Notes under the pieces: generated by a model
Databases searched by the model: none
What the model was told of the DNA's origin: nothing
What the model saw: only the letters and a program-made list of their open reading frames with translations
Made by a program: the position numbers and the translations under genes
Origin: Aliishimia sp965656085
GTDB taxonomy: Bacteria; Pseudomonadota; Alphaproteobacteria; Rhodobacterales; Rhodobacteraceae
Direction: 5' to 3'
DNA length: 64,000 bases
NCBI GenBank assembly: GCA_965656085.1
Contig: CBFHJA010000001.1
Location: 62,001 to 126,000, forward strand
Part shown: piece by piece, positions 25,444 to 33,074 of the stretch
How the letters are laid out: every line of letters starts with the position of its first letter
Position numbering within the stretch: the stretch's first letter is position 1

Positions 25444-26532
25444 TCAGTTCGAGTGCAAGGACCCCAAGCGCGGCAGGTGCCAGCCTTGGCGTTCCGGGGC
25501 CATTGTGATGCTCGGGTGGAAGTGTTCGGAGGGGTCGTGGCCGACGCGGCGGGGGCGGCGGGCGATGAGGTAGCGGCCCATGCCGCGGAATGTGCCGCAG
25601 GAGGGCGCCGCCGGGTCCTGTGCGTAGCGGCGTTGCCAGCCCTCGGGCAGCGGCAGGCCCGCCGCTTCAGCCTTCTCCAGCATCCAGACCAGCGCGACAT
25701 TCGACAGCGGGCGCGCCGCCTCGAAGCCGCCCAGCATCCCGCCGACATCGCCATGGGTGCCGCGGAACCACATCTGTTCCAGATCGCCCTGCCACTCGGG
25801 GCGGGTCTCCCACATCACCGGGGCATAGGCGAGGCGCGTCTCGCCGCGGGCCAGCGCATGGTAGCCGCGCTTCACCGCCGGGCCGAGATGGTGGTTGTGG
25901 AACTCATGGTGCGGGGTGGAAAAGCGCCAGACCAGCGGCCAGTTCAGGCCCAGCGATTTCACCGTGTCCCATGCGCCGATCATCTCGATCTGCACATCCT
26001 CGTGGCAATTCAAACGCTTGAAGCTGCGGCCCGCCTCCGTCAGAGTGGCGTTCTCATAGTGGCGATAGGCATCGCGCACATTGCTCTGGGTCGCCCGCTC
26101 GGCGCGCAGCAGGCCCACGCGGTCGATCACGCCCGCCAGCGAGCGTACCGCGTAGGCGCCGCGCGAAAAGCCCAATAGGAAAATCTTGTCACCGGGGTGA
26201 TAGCGCGAGGCCAGATAGCCATAAGCGCGCCGAATCTGGCGGTTGATGCCGCGCCCGAAGAACACATCCCCGGCGTGCTTCCAATGCGACCACTGGATGC
26301 CCGGCTCGTAGTAGACCGACACGCCGGTGCCCGCGCCCTTGAGAAGTTTGAACGCCAGCCCCGCGTTGCTCTCGCAGCCGGGTTGGAGCGAGGACATGGT
26401 CCCGTCGAGGATGATCACATGGACCGTGCTGCCGCGCACCGGGGGCGGCGTGCGTGTCTGCCCCCGGCCAAAGGCCCGCTGAAGCCAGCGGGCAATGCGC
26501 CTGTTATTCAGCAGCGATCCTGTTTTCATCAT
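25444..26532 (-). CDS. DUF2235 alpha/beta-hydrolase (Tle1-like fold)
   Basis: 362-aa protein of the DUF2235 family, the alpha/beta-hydrolase fold also used by Tle1-type phospholipase effectors. Early strand HVIILDGTMSS, then the nucleophile elbow FLLGFSRGAYAVRSLAG (GxSxG, Ser123), a later IGAWDTVKSLG acidic loop and WFRGTHGDVGGML, which carries a likely catalytic His/Asp. No signal peptide or VgrG/PAAR partner is visible. Its start codon overlaps the end of the CoxL-like gene by 29 bp, so the two are probably cotranscribed. The substrate is unknown: a housekeeping lipase and an effector-type enzyme are both open. Confidence 0.8.
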   Translation of the reverse strand: MMKTGSLLNNRRIARWLQRAFGRGQTRTPPPVRGSTVHVIILDGTMSSLQPGCESNAGLAFKLLKGAGTGVSVYYEPGIQWSHWKHAGDVFFGRGINRQIRRAYGYLASRYHPGDKIFLLGFSRGAYAVRSLAGVIDRVGLLRAERATQSNVRDAYRHYENATLTEAGRSFKRLNCHEDVQIEMIGAWDTVKSLGLNWPLVWRFSTPHHEFHNHHLGPAVKRGYHALARGETRLAYAPVMWETRPEWQGDLEQMWFRGTHGDVGGMLGGFEAARPLSNVALVWMLEKAEAAGLPLPEGWQRRYAQDPAAPSCGTFRGMGRYLIARRPRRVGHDPSEHFHPSITMAPERQGWHLPRLGSLHSN

Positions 26533-28807
26533 CGTTCAACATTTCCCAGACCCGCAAGGGCGTAAAGGGCATATCCGCCTGCCGGACCCCGGCGCCCCAA
26601 AGCGCGTCCTGCACCGCATTGGCTGTGGCCGCCATGGACCCGACGGTCCCCGCTTCGCCGCAGCCTTTCATGCCCATGATATTGGCCGTCGACGGGACCG
26701 GCTCGGAGGTAAAGCTCATCATCGGGACATCATCGGCACGCGGCATCGCGTAATCCATGAAACTTGCCGTGAGGAGTTGCCCGTCTTCGTCATAGACAAC
26801 CCGCTCGGTGAGCGCCTGCCCGATGCCTTGCACCACACCGCCATGCACCTGCCCCTCGGCCAGCATCGGGTTGATAAGATTGCCGAAATCATCCACGACC
26901 GTGTAGCGGTCCACCTTTGTCACGCCGGTGTCGGGGTCGATCACGACCTCTGCGATGTGGCAGCCATTGGGGAAGCTGCGCGCCTCCAGTTTGGCAGTTT
27001 CCTCGTGCACCAGCAGGTCCTCGCGGCCCTTGTCGCGGGCCATCTCGGCCACGTCGAGCATCGTGGGCGTCAGGTTCGAGCCGGGGATGCGGAAGCTCTC
27101 GTCGTCGAACTCGATCTCCGCTGCCGGCACGCCGGTCTCCTCGGCGAGGAAGGCCGCGAAGCGCTCCTTCATCGACGCGGCGGTCGCCAGCGTGGCGTTG
27201 TTCTGCACCGTCACCGAGCGCGAGCCGCCCGTGCCGCCACCCTTCGCGATCTGGTCGCTGTCGCCCTGCACCACGGTGATCTTCTCCGCCGGGATGCCCG
27301 TCTGGTCGGCAAGGAACTGGGCGAACACGGTTTCGTGCCCCTGCCCGTTGCTCTGCGTGCCGACATAGATGTTCACGGTGCCATCCTCGTTGAAGCCCAC
27401 TTTCGTGGTCTCGGAAGGATCGCCGAGAATGCTTTCAATATAGTAACAGATGCCAACGCCGCGTAAATTTCCCGTTGACGCGTCGGCCTCGCGGCGCGCG
27501 GCAAAGCCCGCGAGATCGGCTTCGGCCTCGGCGCGGGACAGCACCTTGGCGAAATCGCCCACATCGTACGTCTCGCCCGTGGAGGTGGCGTAGGGGAACT
27601 GGTCGGGCTTGATGAAATTGCGGCGGCGTAGCTCCAGCGGGTCAACGCCCAGCTCGCGCGCGGCGCGGTCCATCACCCGCTCCAACAGGTAGATCGCTTC
27701 CGGGCGGCCCGCCCCGCGATAGGCATCGACCTGCACGGTGTTGGTGTAATAGCCTTCCACATGCAGCCAGACCGTCTGGATGTCATAGGTGCCCGCGAGC
27801 ACACGGGAGAAGAGCTGGGTCTGGATCGGCTGGCCGAATTGCGAATTGTAGCCGCCGAGGTTGCAGCGGGTGTAGACGCGGTAGGCGGTGATCTTGTTGG
27901 TGTTGTCGAAGGCCAGCTCGGCCACGTGGTCGAGATCGCGCCCGGCATTGTCGGTCAGCATCGCCTCGCCGCGCTCGGACATCCAGCGCACCGGCTTGCC
28001 GAGCGCGCGCGCGGCCTGCGCGACCGAGAAATACTCCGGGTAGAGCATCCCCTTCATGCCGAAGCCGCCGCCCACATCGGGGCTGGTCACACGCACCTTG
28101 TCGTCCTCCAGCCCGAATTTCTGGATAAGCGCGGTCTTCGCGCCCCAGACGCCCTGCCCACCGAAGCTCAGATGCAGGCGGCCGTCTTCCACTTCCGCAA
28201 AACAGCCGCGCGGCTCCATGGAGTTCACGATGATGCGGTTGTCATCCACATAGAGCTTCACGGTCTTGGCCGCGGCCTCGAAGGCGGCCTTGGTCGCGGC
28301 CTCGTCGCCCATGCCCCAGTCGAAGGCCTTGTTGTCGGGGGCCTCGTCGTGGATCGGCTCGCCGCCTGTTCCGATATCCATCTTTGCGGGCAGGTCGTCG
28401 ATATCGGCCCAGATCAACTCGGCCGCGTCCTTGGCCTGCTCCAGTGTCTCGGCGATCACGCAGGCGATGGGCTCGCCCACATAGCGGACCTTGCCCTTGG
28501 CGAGCATCGGGCGTTTCGGGGCCGCGCCATCGGTGCCGTCACGGTTCTTGACCACGGTGGCATTCATCGTGGCCTCGATCCCGGCGGCTTCGAGATCGGC
28601 TTGGGTGAGCACGAGATGCACACCGGGCGCGGCCTTGGCCTCGTCCACATCAATGGAGTTGATCGTGCCATGGGCGACGGACGCGCGCATGAAATAGGCA
28701 TAAAGCGCGCCCTCGGGGGCGATGTCATCCACGTAGCGCCCCTGCCCTGTGAGAAAGCGCACATCCTCAACCCGTTTGACCGGTTGGCTTTTTCCGAACT
28801 TTTCCAT
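26504..28807 (-). CDS. Molybdopterin-binding large subunit, CoxL/xanthine dehydrogenase family (form II-like, orphan)
   Basis: 767-aa large subunit of the molybdenum hydroxylase family. Visible: DVRFLTGQGRYVDDI at the N-terminus, VGGGFGMKG (246-253), the active-site loop AYRGAGRPEA (362 onward), GGGTGGSRS, GVVQGIGQALTE and the catalytic Glu region MKGCGEAGTVG. The loop is AYRGAGR, as in form II (putative) CO dehydrogenases, not AYRCSFR of true CoxL, so CO oxidation is doubtful. The small (2Fe-2S) and medium (FAD) subunits, normally adjacent, are absent from the window. The downstream DUF2235 gene overlaps it. The start at 28807 begins the family N-terminus. Confidence 0.87.
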   Translation of the reverse strand: MEKFGKSQPVKRVEDVRFLTGQGRYVDDIAPEGALYAYFMRASVAHGTINSIDVDEAKAAPGVHLVLTQADLEAAGIEATMNATVVKNRDGTDGAAPKRPMLAKGKVRYVGEPIACVIAETLEQAKDAAELIWADIDDLPAKMDIGTGGEPIHDEAPDNKAFDWGMGDEAATKAAFEAAAKTVKLYVDDNRIIVNSMEPRGCFAEVEDGRLHLSFGGQGVWGAKTALIQKFGLEDDKVRVTSPDVGGGFGMKGMLYPEYFSVAQAARALGKPVRWMSERGEAMLTDNAGRDLDHVAELAFDNTNKITAYRVYTRCNLGGYNSQFGQPIQTQLFSRVLAGTYDIQTVWLHVEGYYTNTVQVDAYRGAGRPEAIYLLERVMDRAARELGVDPLELRRRNFIKPDQFPYATSTGETYDVGDFAKVLSRAEAEADLAGFAARREADASTGNLRGVGICYYIESILGDPSETTKVGFNEDGTVNIYVGTQSNGQGHETVFAQFLADQTGIPAEKITVVQGDSDQIAKGGGTGGSRSVTVQNNATLATAASMKERFAAFLAEETGVPAAEIEFDDESFRIPGSNLTPTMLDVAEMARDKGREDLLVHEETAKLEARSFPNGCHIAEVVIDPDTGVTKVDRYTVVDDFGNLINPMLAEGQVHGGVVQGIGQALTERVVYDEDGQLLTASFMDYAMPRADDVPMMSFTSEPVPSTANIMGMKGCGEAGTVGSMAATANAVQDALWGAGVRQADMPFTPLRVWEMLNDDENRIAAE

Positions 28808-28894
28808 CTCGCGCGGTTCCTTTGCTGGACGTCCCTTGGTTGCAGCGGACAGTAGGCGCCGCGGCGGGGATGTCCAGCACTGAGCCTGCTTTGA

Positions 28895-28920
28895 GTTTGT
28901 GGCAAAATTATCCCGGGAGC
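28895..28920. repeat. Degenerate copy of the intergenic hairpin repeat's left box
   Basis: GTTTGTGGCAAAATTATCCC followed by GGGAG resembles the left box at 3057, 30897 and 53795, but no matching stem-loop or ACGCG follows. Confidence 0.4.
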
Positions 28921-28973
28921 GGGCGCTTGGGTTTGATAGTCCGCAAAACGCCCTGCGCGCCGGGCCGCGTGTC

Positions 28974-29861
28974 TCACCCGGCGGTGCCCCGGACACCGCC
29001 CAGCAGCCAGTCCCGGAACAGCCGCGCCGCCGGGCGCAGGCTCTGGCGGTCCTCGTAGACGAGGTGGTAGCGGTCCGTGCCGGGCACCTGAAGCTGCGGA
29101 AGGCAGGGCACCAGCCCCGCCCCGGTCATGATCCCATCGCTTGCCGGGGCACGGGCCAGCGCGATCCCCGCCCCGGCAGCCGCCAGTGTTGCAGCGATCA
29201 GGGTATTGTCGGCATGGACCCAGCGCACCGGCCCCGGACGCACGCCCACCGTGTCGAACACATGCGCCCAGCCTGCACGGTGCGTCGCCACTTCGATCAG
29301 CGGAAAAGCTGCAACATCGGCGAGCGTCGCAATCTGCGCCGCGCAGTCCGGTGTCGCCACGGGCGTCAGCACCTCCCCCTCCAGCGGATCACTTTGGGCG
29401 CCATAGGCGCGGGGAGGCCCGAACACGATCTTCAGGTCGTGGAAATCCAATGTGACCTCCGGGCCTGCGTTGTTGGTGCTCAGGCTCAGGGCCACATGCG
29501 GATGCGCCGCCTGAAAGCCCGGCAGGCGCGGGGCCAGCAGTCCATGGGCATAGATCAACACCGATTGCACGAATAGCTGGTCCTGCGCGCGCTGCCCGAA
29601 GAGCCCCTCGGTCGCGCCTTCGAGCGCCTGCAAGGAGCGCTGCACGGTGGGCAGATAGGCGCGCCCGGCTTCAGTGAGCACGACGGCCTGCGCCCGGCGC
29701 TCGAAGAGGGGCGCGCCGAGATGACTTTCCAGCGCCTTGATCTGCTGGCTGACAGCGGCGGCGGACATGTTGATCTGGCGCGCCGCATGCGCAAAGCTTT
29801 CGGCGCGCGCGGCCGCTTCGAACACACGGAGCCAGTTGAGGGAGGGGATGCGGGGCGCCAT
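28974..29861 (-). CDS. LysR-family regulator (GcvA-like)
   Basis: 295-aa LysR-type regulator: HTH in LNWLRVFEAAARAESFAHAA then INMSAAAVSQQIKALESHLG, followed by an effector-binding domain. The N-terminal RIPSLNWLRVFEAAAR style is typical of the GcvA branch. It is divergent from the PhyH-family oxygenase (96 bp between starts), making that gene, and perhaps the HD gene after it, the likely target. No defined T-N11-A operator was pinned down. The effector is unknown. Confidence 0.87.
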   Translation of the reverse strand: MAPRIPSLNWLRVFEAAARAESFAHAARQINMSAAAVSQQIKALESHLGAPLFERRAQAVVLTEAGRAYLPTVQRSLQALEGATEGLFGQRAQDQLFVQSVLIYAHGLLAPRLPGFQAAHPHVALSLSTNNAGPEVTLDFHDLKIVFGPPRAYGAQSDPLEGEVLTPVATPDCAAQIATLADVAAFPLIEVATHRAGWAHVFDTVGVRPGPVRWVHADNTLIAATLAAAGAGIALARAPASDGIMTGAGLVPCLPQLQVPGTDRYHLVYEDRQSLRPAARLFRDWLLGGVRGTAG

Positions 29862-29957
29862 GGCGGCAGGCTAAGCTGAGCTTAGGCTCGGTGTCCAGAT
29901 TTGCCATGCTGGGATCCACGCCGATGCGGCTAGCCTGCCCCCAGATCGGAGGTGCCC

Positions 29958-30839
29958 ATGCGTGATTCCCTGCCCACCGGCCCCGAGGGCCGCCTGACCA
30001 AAGAGCAGACCGACGCCTATTGGAGCGACGGGTTCCTGTTCCCGCTGCAAGGCCTGAGCCCGGAGGAGGCCGCCAGCTACCGTGCCGAGATCGAAGCGCT
30101 CGAACGCGACTGGCGCGACGCGGGCCTGCCGCTGCCGCTCAATACCTACAAGCGGATCAACGCGCATCTGGTCATGCCGATGGTGGACCGGATCGCGCGG
30201 AGCAAAGCGATTCTCGACGTGGTCGAAGGGGTGCTCGGGCCGGATATCCTGCTTTTTTCGGGCGAGTTCTTCATCAAGGAGCCGCGCACCACCCACGTGG
30301 TGACGATGCATCAGGACCTGACCTATTGGGGCCTCGGCGCGATCGACGGGCTGGTGACGGTCTGGGTGCCGCTCTCGCCCGCCACCGCGGCCTCGGGCTG
30401 CATGCACTTCGTCGCGGGGTCCCACACGAACGCGATCCTGCCCCATGCGGACAGTTTCGACGAGAACAACCTGCTCTCGCGTGGTCAGGAGGTGGTGGTG
30501 GACGTGGCCCCCGAGGACAAGACACTGATAGAACTCGCCCCGGGCCAGATCAGCCTGCATCATGGGCTGACGATCCATGGCTCCGGACCCAATGTCTCGG
30601 AAGACCGCCGCATTGCCTGCGTGCTGCGGTATCTGCGCCCGGATATGGCCGCGACCGAGGGCGATCTGAACTACGCCACGCTGGTGCGGGGCACGGACCG
30701 CTTCGGCCATTTCACCCACGCGCCCGCCCCATCCGAGCCCTTCGCCCCGGAGGCGCTCGCCCTCTATGACGCGATCCGCCGCGATCAGGCCAAGGTGATG
30801 ATGAAGGATGCCAAGGGCGGCACGCAGATGTATGCCTGA
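29958..30839 (+). CDS. PhyH-family Fe(II)/2-oxoglutarate dioxygenase
   Basis: 293-aa phytanoyl-CoA dioxygenase-like oxygenase. The iron facial triad is visible as H118 and D120 (TMHQDLTYWG) and distal H207 (HHGLTIHGSGPN), with R217/R218 (SEDRR) for 2-oxoglutarate. A perfect GGAGG sits five bases before the ATG. The family includes PhnY, which hydroxylates 2-aminoethylphosphonate ahead of the HD-type oxygenase PhnZ. The next gene here is an HD protein with the oxygenase ligand set, so a two-step hydroxylation and cleavage pathway is a reasonable hypothesis. The divergent LysR gene is its likely regulator. The substrate is not established. Confidence 0.85.
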   Translation: MRDSLPTGPEGRLTKEQTDAYWSDGFLFPLQGLSPEEAASYRAEIEALERDWRDAGLPLPLNTYKRINAHLVMPMVDRIARSKAILDVVEGVLGPDILLFSGEFFIKEPRTTHVVTMHQDLTYWGLGAIDGLVTVWVPLSPATAASGCMHFVAGSHTNAILPHADSFDENNLLSRGQEVVVDVAPEDKTLIELAPGQISLHHGLTIHGSGPNVSEDRRIACVLRYLRPDMAATEGDLNYATLVRGTDRFGHFTHAPAPSEPFAPEALALYDAIRRDQAKVMMKDAKGGTQMYA

Positions 30840-30893
30840 GACCGCTTGCCTGCCCCGTGTCACATTTCGACAAGCCGGGCGCGCCCCCCTTTT

Positions 30894-30943
30894 TTTGTTT
30901 GACCAAGGATATCCCCGGGTCTGGGGTGGACCCCCAGAACGCG
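30894..30943. repeat. Intergenic hairpin repeat, copy 3
   Basis: TTTGTTTGACCAAGGATATC then CCCGG, a stem TCTGGGG (30920-30926) with CCCCAGA (30932-30938), then ACGCG. Lies between the PhyH and HD genes. Confidence 0.65.
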
Positions 30944-31022
30944 CCACAGGTGCGTGGCGTCCTTGAAAGTGTCCCTCAAAGCTGATTGCATACCGATCAG
31001 TGCACAGTCAGGAGCCCACCCC

Positions 31023-31628
31023 ATGGACCATGTCAGCTTTACCCAGATGAAAGACGGCACCAAGGAAGATTATGACTTCCTGACCGAGCACGAGACCGAG
31101 CATACCAAGGGCACGGCAGACCGGCTGCTGAAGGCGCTGGTGGAACTCGACGAGGGTTTGTCGGGCTACCAGATCACCCGTCTGGGTCATTCGGTGCAAT
31201 CGGCCACCCGCGCGTGGCGCGACGGGGCGGATATCGACTGGGTGGTCTCGGCGCTGCTCCATGACATTGGCGATATCTACGCGCCCTACAATCACGACGA
31301 ATACGCCGCCGCGATCCTGCGCCCCTTCGTGCGCGAGCAATGCGCGTGGTGCGTGCAGACCCATGGCGATTTCCAACTGATGTATTTCGGCCATCACGTG
31401 GGCGCGGACCCGCACAAGCGCGACCAATACGAGGGCCACCCTTATTTCGACGATTGCGCCACGTTCTGCGAGCGCTGGGACCAGTCGAGCTTCGATCCGG
31501 ACTATAACACGCTGCCGCTGCAATTCTTCGCCCCGATGGTCCGCGAGGTCTTCGCCCGCACGCCCTACGACCCGGAGGTGATCCGCCCCGGTGCCCGGGA
31601 GCCGCTCACTGGCACGCCCAGACCCTGA
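31023..31628 (+). CDS. HD-domain protein with six-ligand diiron-oxygenase pattern (PhnZ/TmpB-like)
   Basis: 201-aa HD-fold protein. Instead of the four-ligand H...HD...D set of phosphohydrolases, it shows H56 (RLGHSVQSA), H80-D81 (ALLHDIGD), H91 (YNHDEY), H114 (QTHGDFQ) and D153 (ERWDQSS), the pattern of mixed-valent diiron oxygenases such as MIOX, PhnZ and TmpB. PhnZ and TmpB cleave C-P bonds of 1-hydroxyphosphonates made by a partner 2-oxoglutarate oxygenase, and such a partner lies immediately upstream. The PhnZ Tyr/Glu lid residues are not obvious here, so the substrate may differ. AGGAG precedes the ATG. A strong candidate for an oxygenase, often annotated only as HD hydrolase. Confidence 0.78.
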   Translation: MDHVSFTQMKDGTKEDYDFLTEHETEHTKGTADRLLKALVELDEGLSGYQITRLGHSVQSATRAWRDGADIDWVVSALLHDIGDIYAPYNHDEYAAAILRPFVREQCAWCVQTHGDFQLMYFGHHVGADPHKRDQYEGHPYFDDCATFCERWDQSSFDPDYNTLPLQFFAPMVREVFARTPYDPEVIRPGAREPLTGTPRP

Positions 31629-32061
31629 GCGACGCCCCCCAACATCAGCCTTATGCCCGCGTTGCGGGACGGTGCCGCCTATTGCTGGGCCAGTGCAAAT
31701 CACCTTCATTGCTCGACCGTGTGACGGAACACGCCTCGGCGGCGCAACATGTTTTCCCGTAGCCGGACATTGGCCTTTGCCGTCAAAGCCACTTTTGCGG
31801 TGAATGCTGGACTGTGGTTCCGTCTTCGGCGCCTTGCATCTTCGCTCCGTCGCCGCGGCAAAGCCGCCGGTCAAGGAGCGGAAAATCCACCTCACCCACC
31901 CGTTGAGATTGTCTGAGCCACCTTTGTATTGATGTCCGTCAATGCAAGTTAGGGCGCGTATGAGTATCATTGGCCTAACGTCAAAGGATCGGGGAAATGT
32001 GAAAATGATCGTTTTGAAACGCATTTCACACGCCAGTGGCCTCATGCAGTCAGGGTTTCAA
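31629..32061. other. Intergenic region, no convincing gene
   Basis: 433 bp between the HD gene and the lipoprotein. Composition falls toward AT-rich from about 31900. A continuous antisense frame exists here but has no recognisable features. No RNA gene or clear terminator was found by eye. Confidence 0.5.
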
Positions 32062-32709
32062 ATGACTTGGGCACGGTCGTTGGCGATACTGTCAACAGGT
32101 GTTTTCTTGACGGCCTGCACCGGTTTCTTGTGCGAAACGTTGGATCCGTTTTCGGCAAAGGATGTTCTTGAAAGAGGTGGGCCTGTCATCACGGTAAATG
32201 CATCCGAAGAGACAGTTTTCAAAGCGACCGAAGACTATCTGACTGCCAATGGCTACACACTTTGCAACAGTCTTGCTCCAGCGACAGAAAAGAACTTTTT
32301 GGAACCCTGTTTGGGTTCGTGTGGCGCAACAAGCTCAAGAACAAACGGCCTTGTCGTGGCCGAGAAAATGTTCCTGTCGCCAAAGAGGGTTCCGATATTA
32401 GAATTTACGCCAGATGGATACTTGGAAACCTCTGAAGGTGGCAAAATCAAAAAAGTAACCCATTCCATAGTTGGGGAACGAGATACGTATCAACGTCTAA
32501 GAATTAGAGTTTTTGTTGCAATTGAAGAGTCGCAGGGGGGGACCATCTTATCCTATGATCTCTCTGGTGCTGGCAGAGGAATTGCACCCAACCTACTCTA
32601 CGATCCAAGCAAAATCACCGGGACGGATGCCAGCGCACAGTTTGACCGTGAGAAGGCGACTTTGGAAGAAAGCCTGCTAGGCGGTATCGCGAAAGCTGTG
32701 GCCCGATAG
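32062..32709 (+). CDS. Putative lipoprotein of unknown function, AT-rich
   Basis: About 215 aa. MTWARSLAILSTGVFLTAC is a classic lipoprotein signal with lipobox LTAC, so the mature protein would begin at the Cys and be lipid-anchored. Four further Cys residues in the mature part (FLCETLD, TLCNSLA, EPCLGSCGA) may form disulfides in the periplasm. An upstream ATG at 32005 with GGGGAA is an alternative start, but the signal peptide is better placed from 32062. No family is recognised. Codon use is AT-leaning compared with valS next door, as in the other AT-rich patch at 24.7 kb. Confidence 0.62.
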   Translation: MTWARSLAILSTGVFLTACTGFLCETLDPFSAKDVLERGGPVITVNASEETVFKATEDYLTANGYTLCNSLAPATEKNFLEPCLGSCGATSSRTNGLVVAEKMFLSPKRVPILEFTPDGYLETSEGGKIKKVTHSIVGERDTYQRLRIRVFVAIEESQGGTILSYDLSGAGRGIAPNLLYDPSKITGTDASAQFDREKATLEESLLGGIAKAVAR

Positions 32710-33074
32710 ACTCCTCACTCCTATTCATTCCGTTCAAAGGGGTTGGCGAGCAGCTAAGTTAGGAAAAATTCGGCCCTCTGATCCACCCCGCAGCGAGTGG
32801 CGGCTTTTCTCTCTGCAGCGCAGCTGTCGTATTTCTGCACCGTATTGCAGCAACTGCAAGGGTCGCCGCGTCAGCACTTCGCTTTTGGGCTCACAGCGGC
32901 CATCCGTTTCTCAACCGACAGCACCTGCGCATGTAACGGGTGACCGCGTGTAATCAGGGCCGCAAAGCACCGCATACCGGATTGCGAAGGACGCGCGGGG
33001 CACCTGCCCCTTTCCCTCCGCCGCGCTTGGCGTTATTTGCCTTTGAACCCAGCCCAAACGGAGCCCGCACAACC
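32710..33074. other. Intergenic region upstream of valS, no convincing gene
   Basis: 365 bp. GC content climbs back to the genome norm across it. It presumably holds the valS promoter. A frame open into valS from 32940 lacks a start signal and is not called. Confidence 0.5.

Noticed and set aside
26504..28807. True aerobic CO dehydrogenase large subunit
   Set aside because: The diagnostic AYRCSFR loop is absent (AYRGAGR instead) and coxM/coxS are not present.
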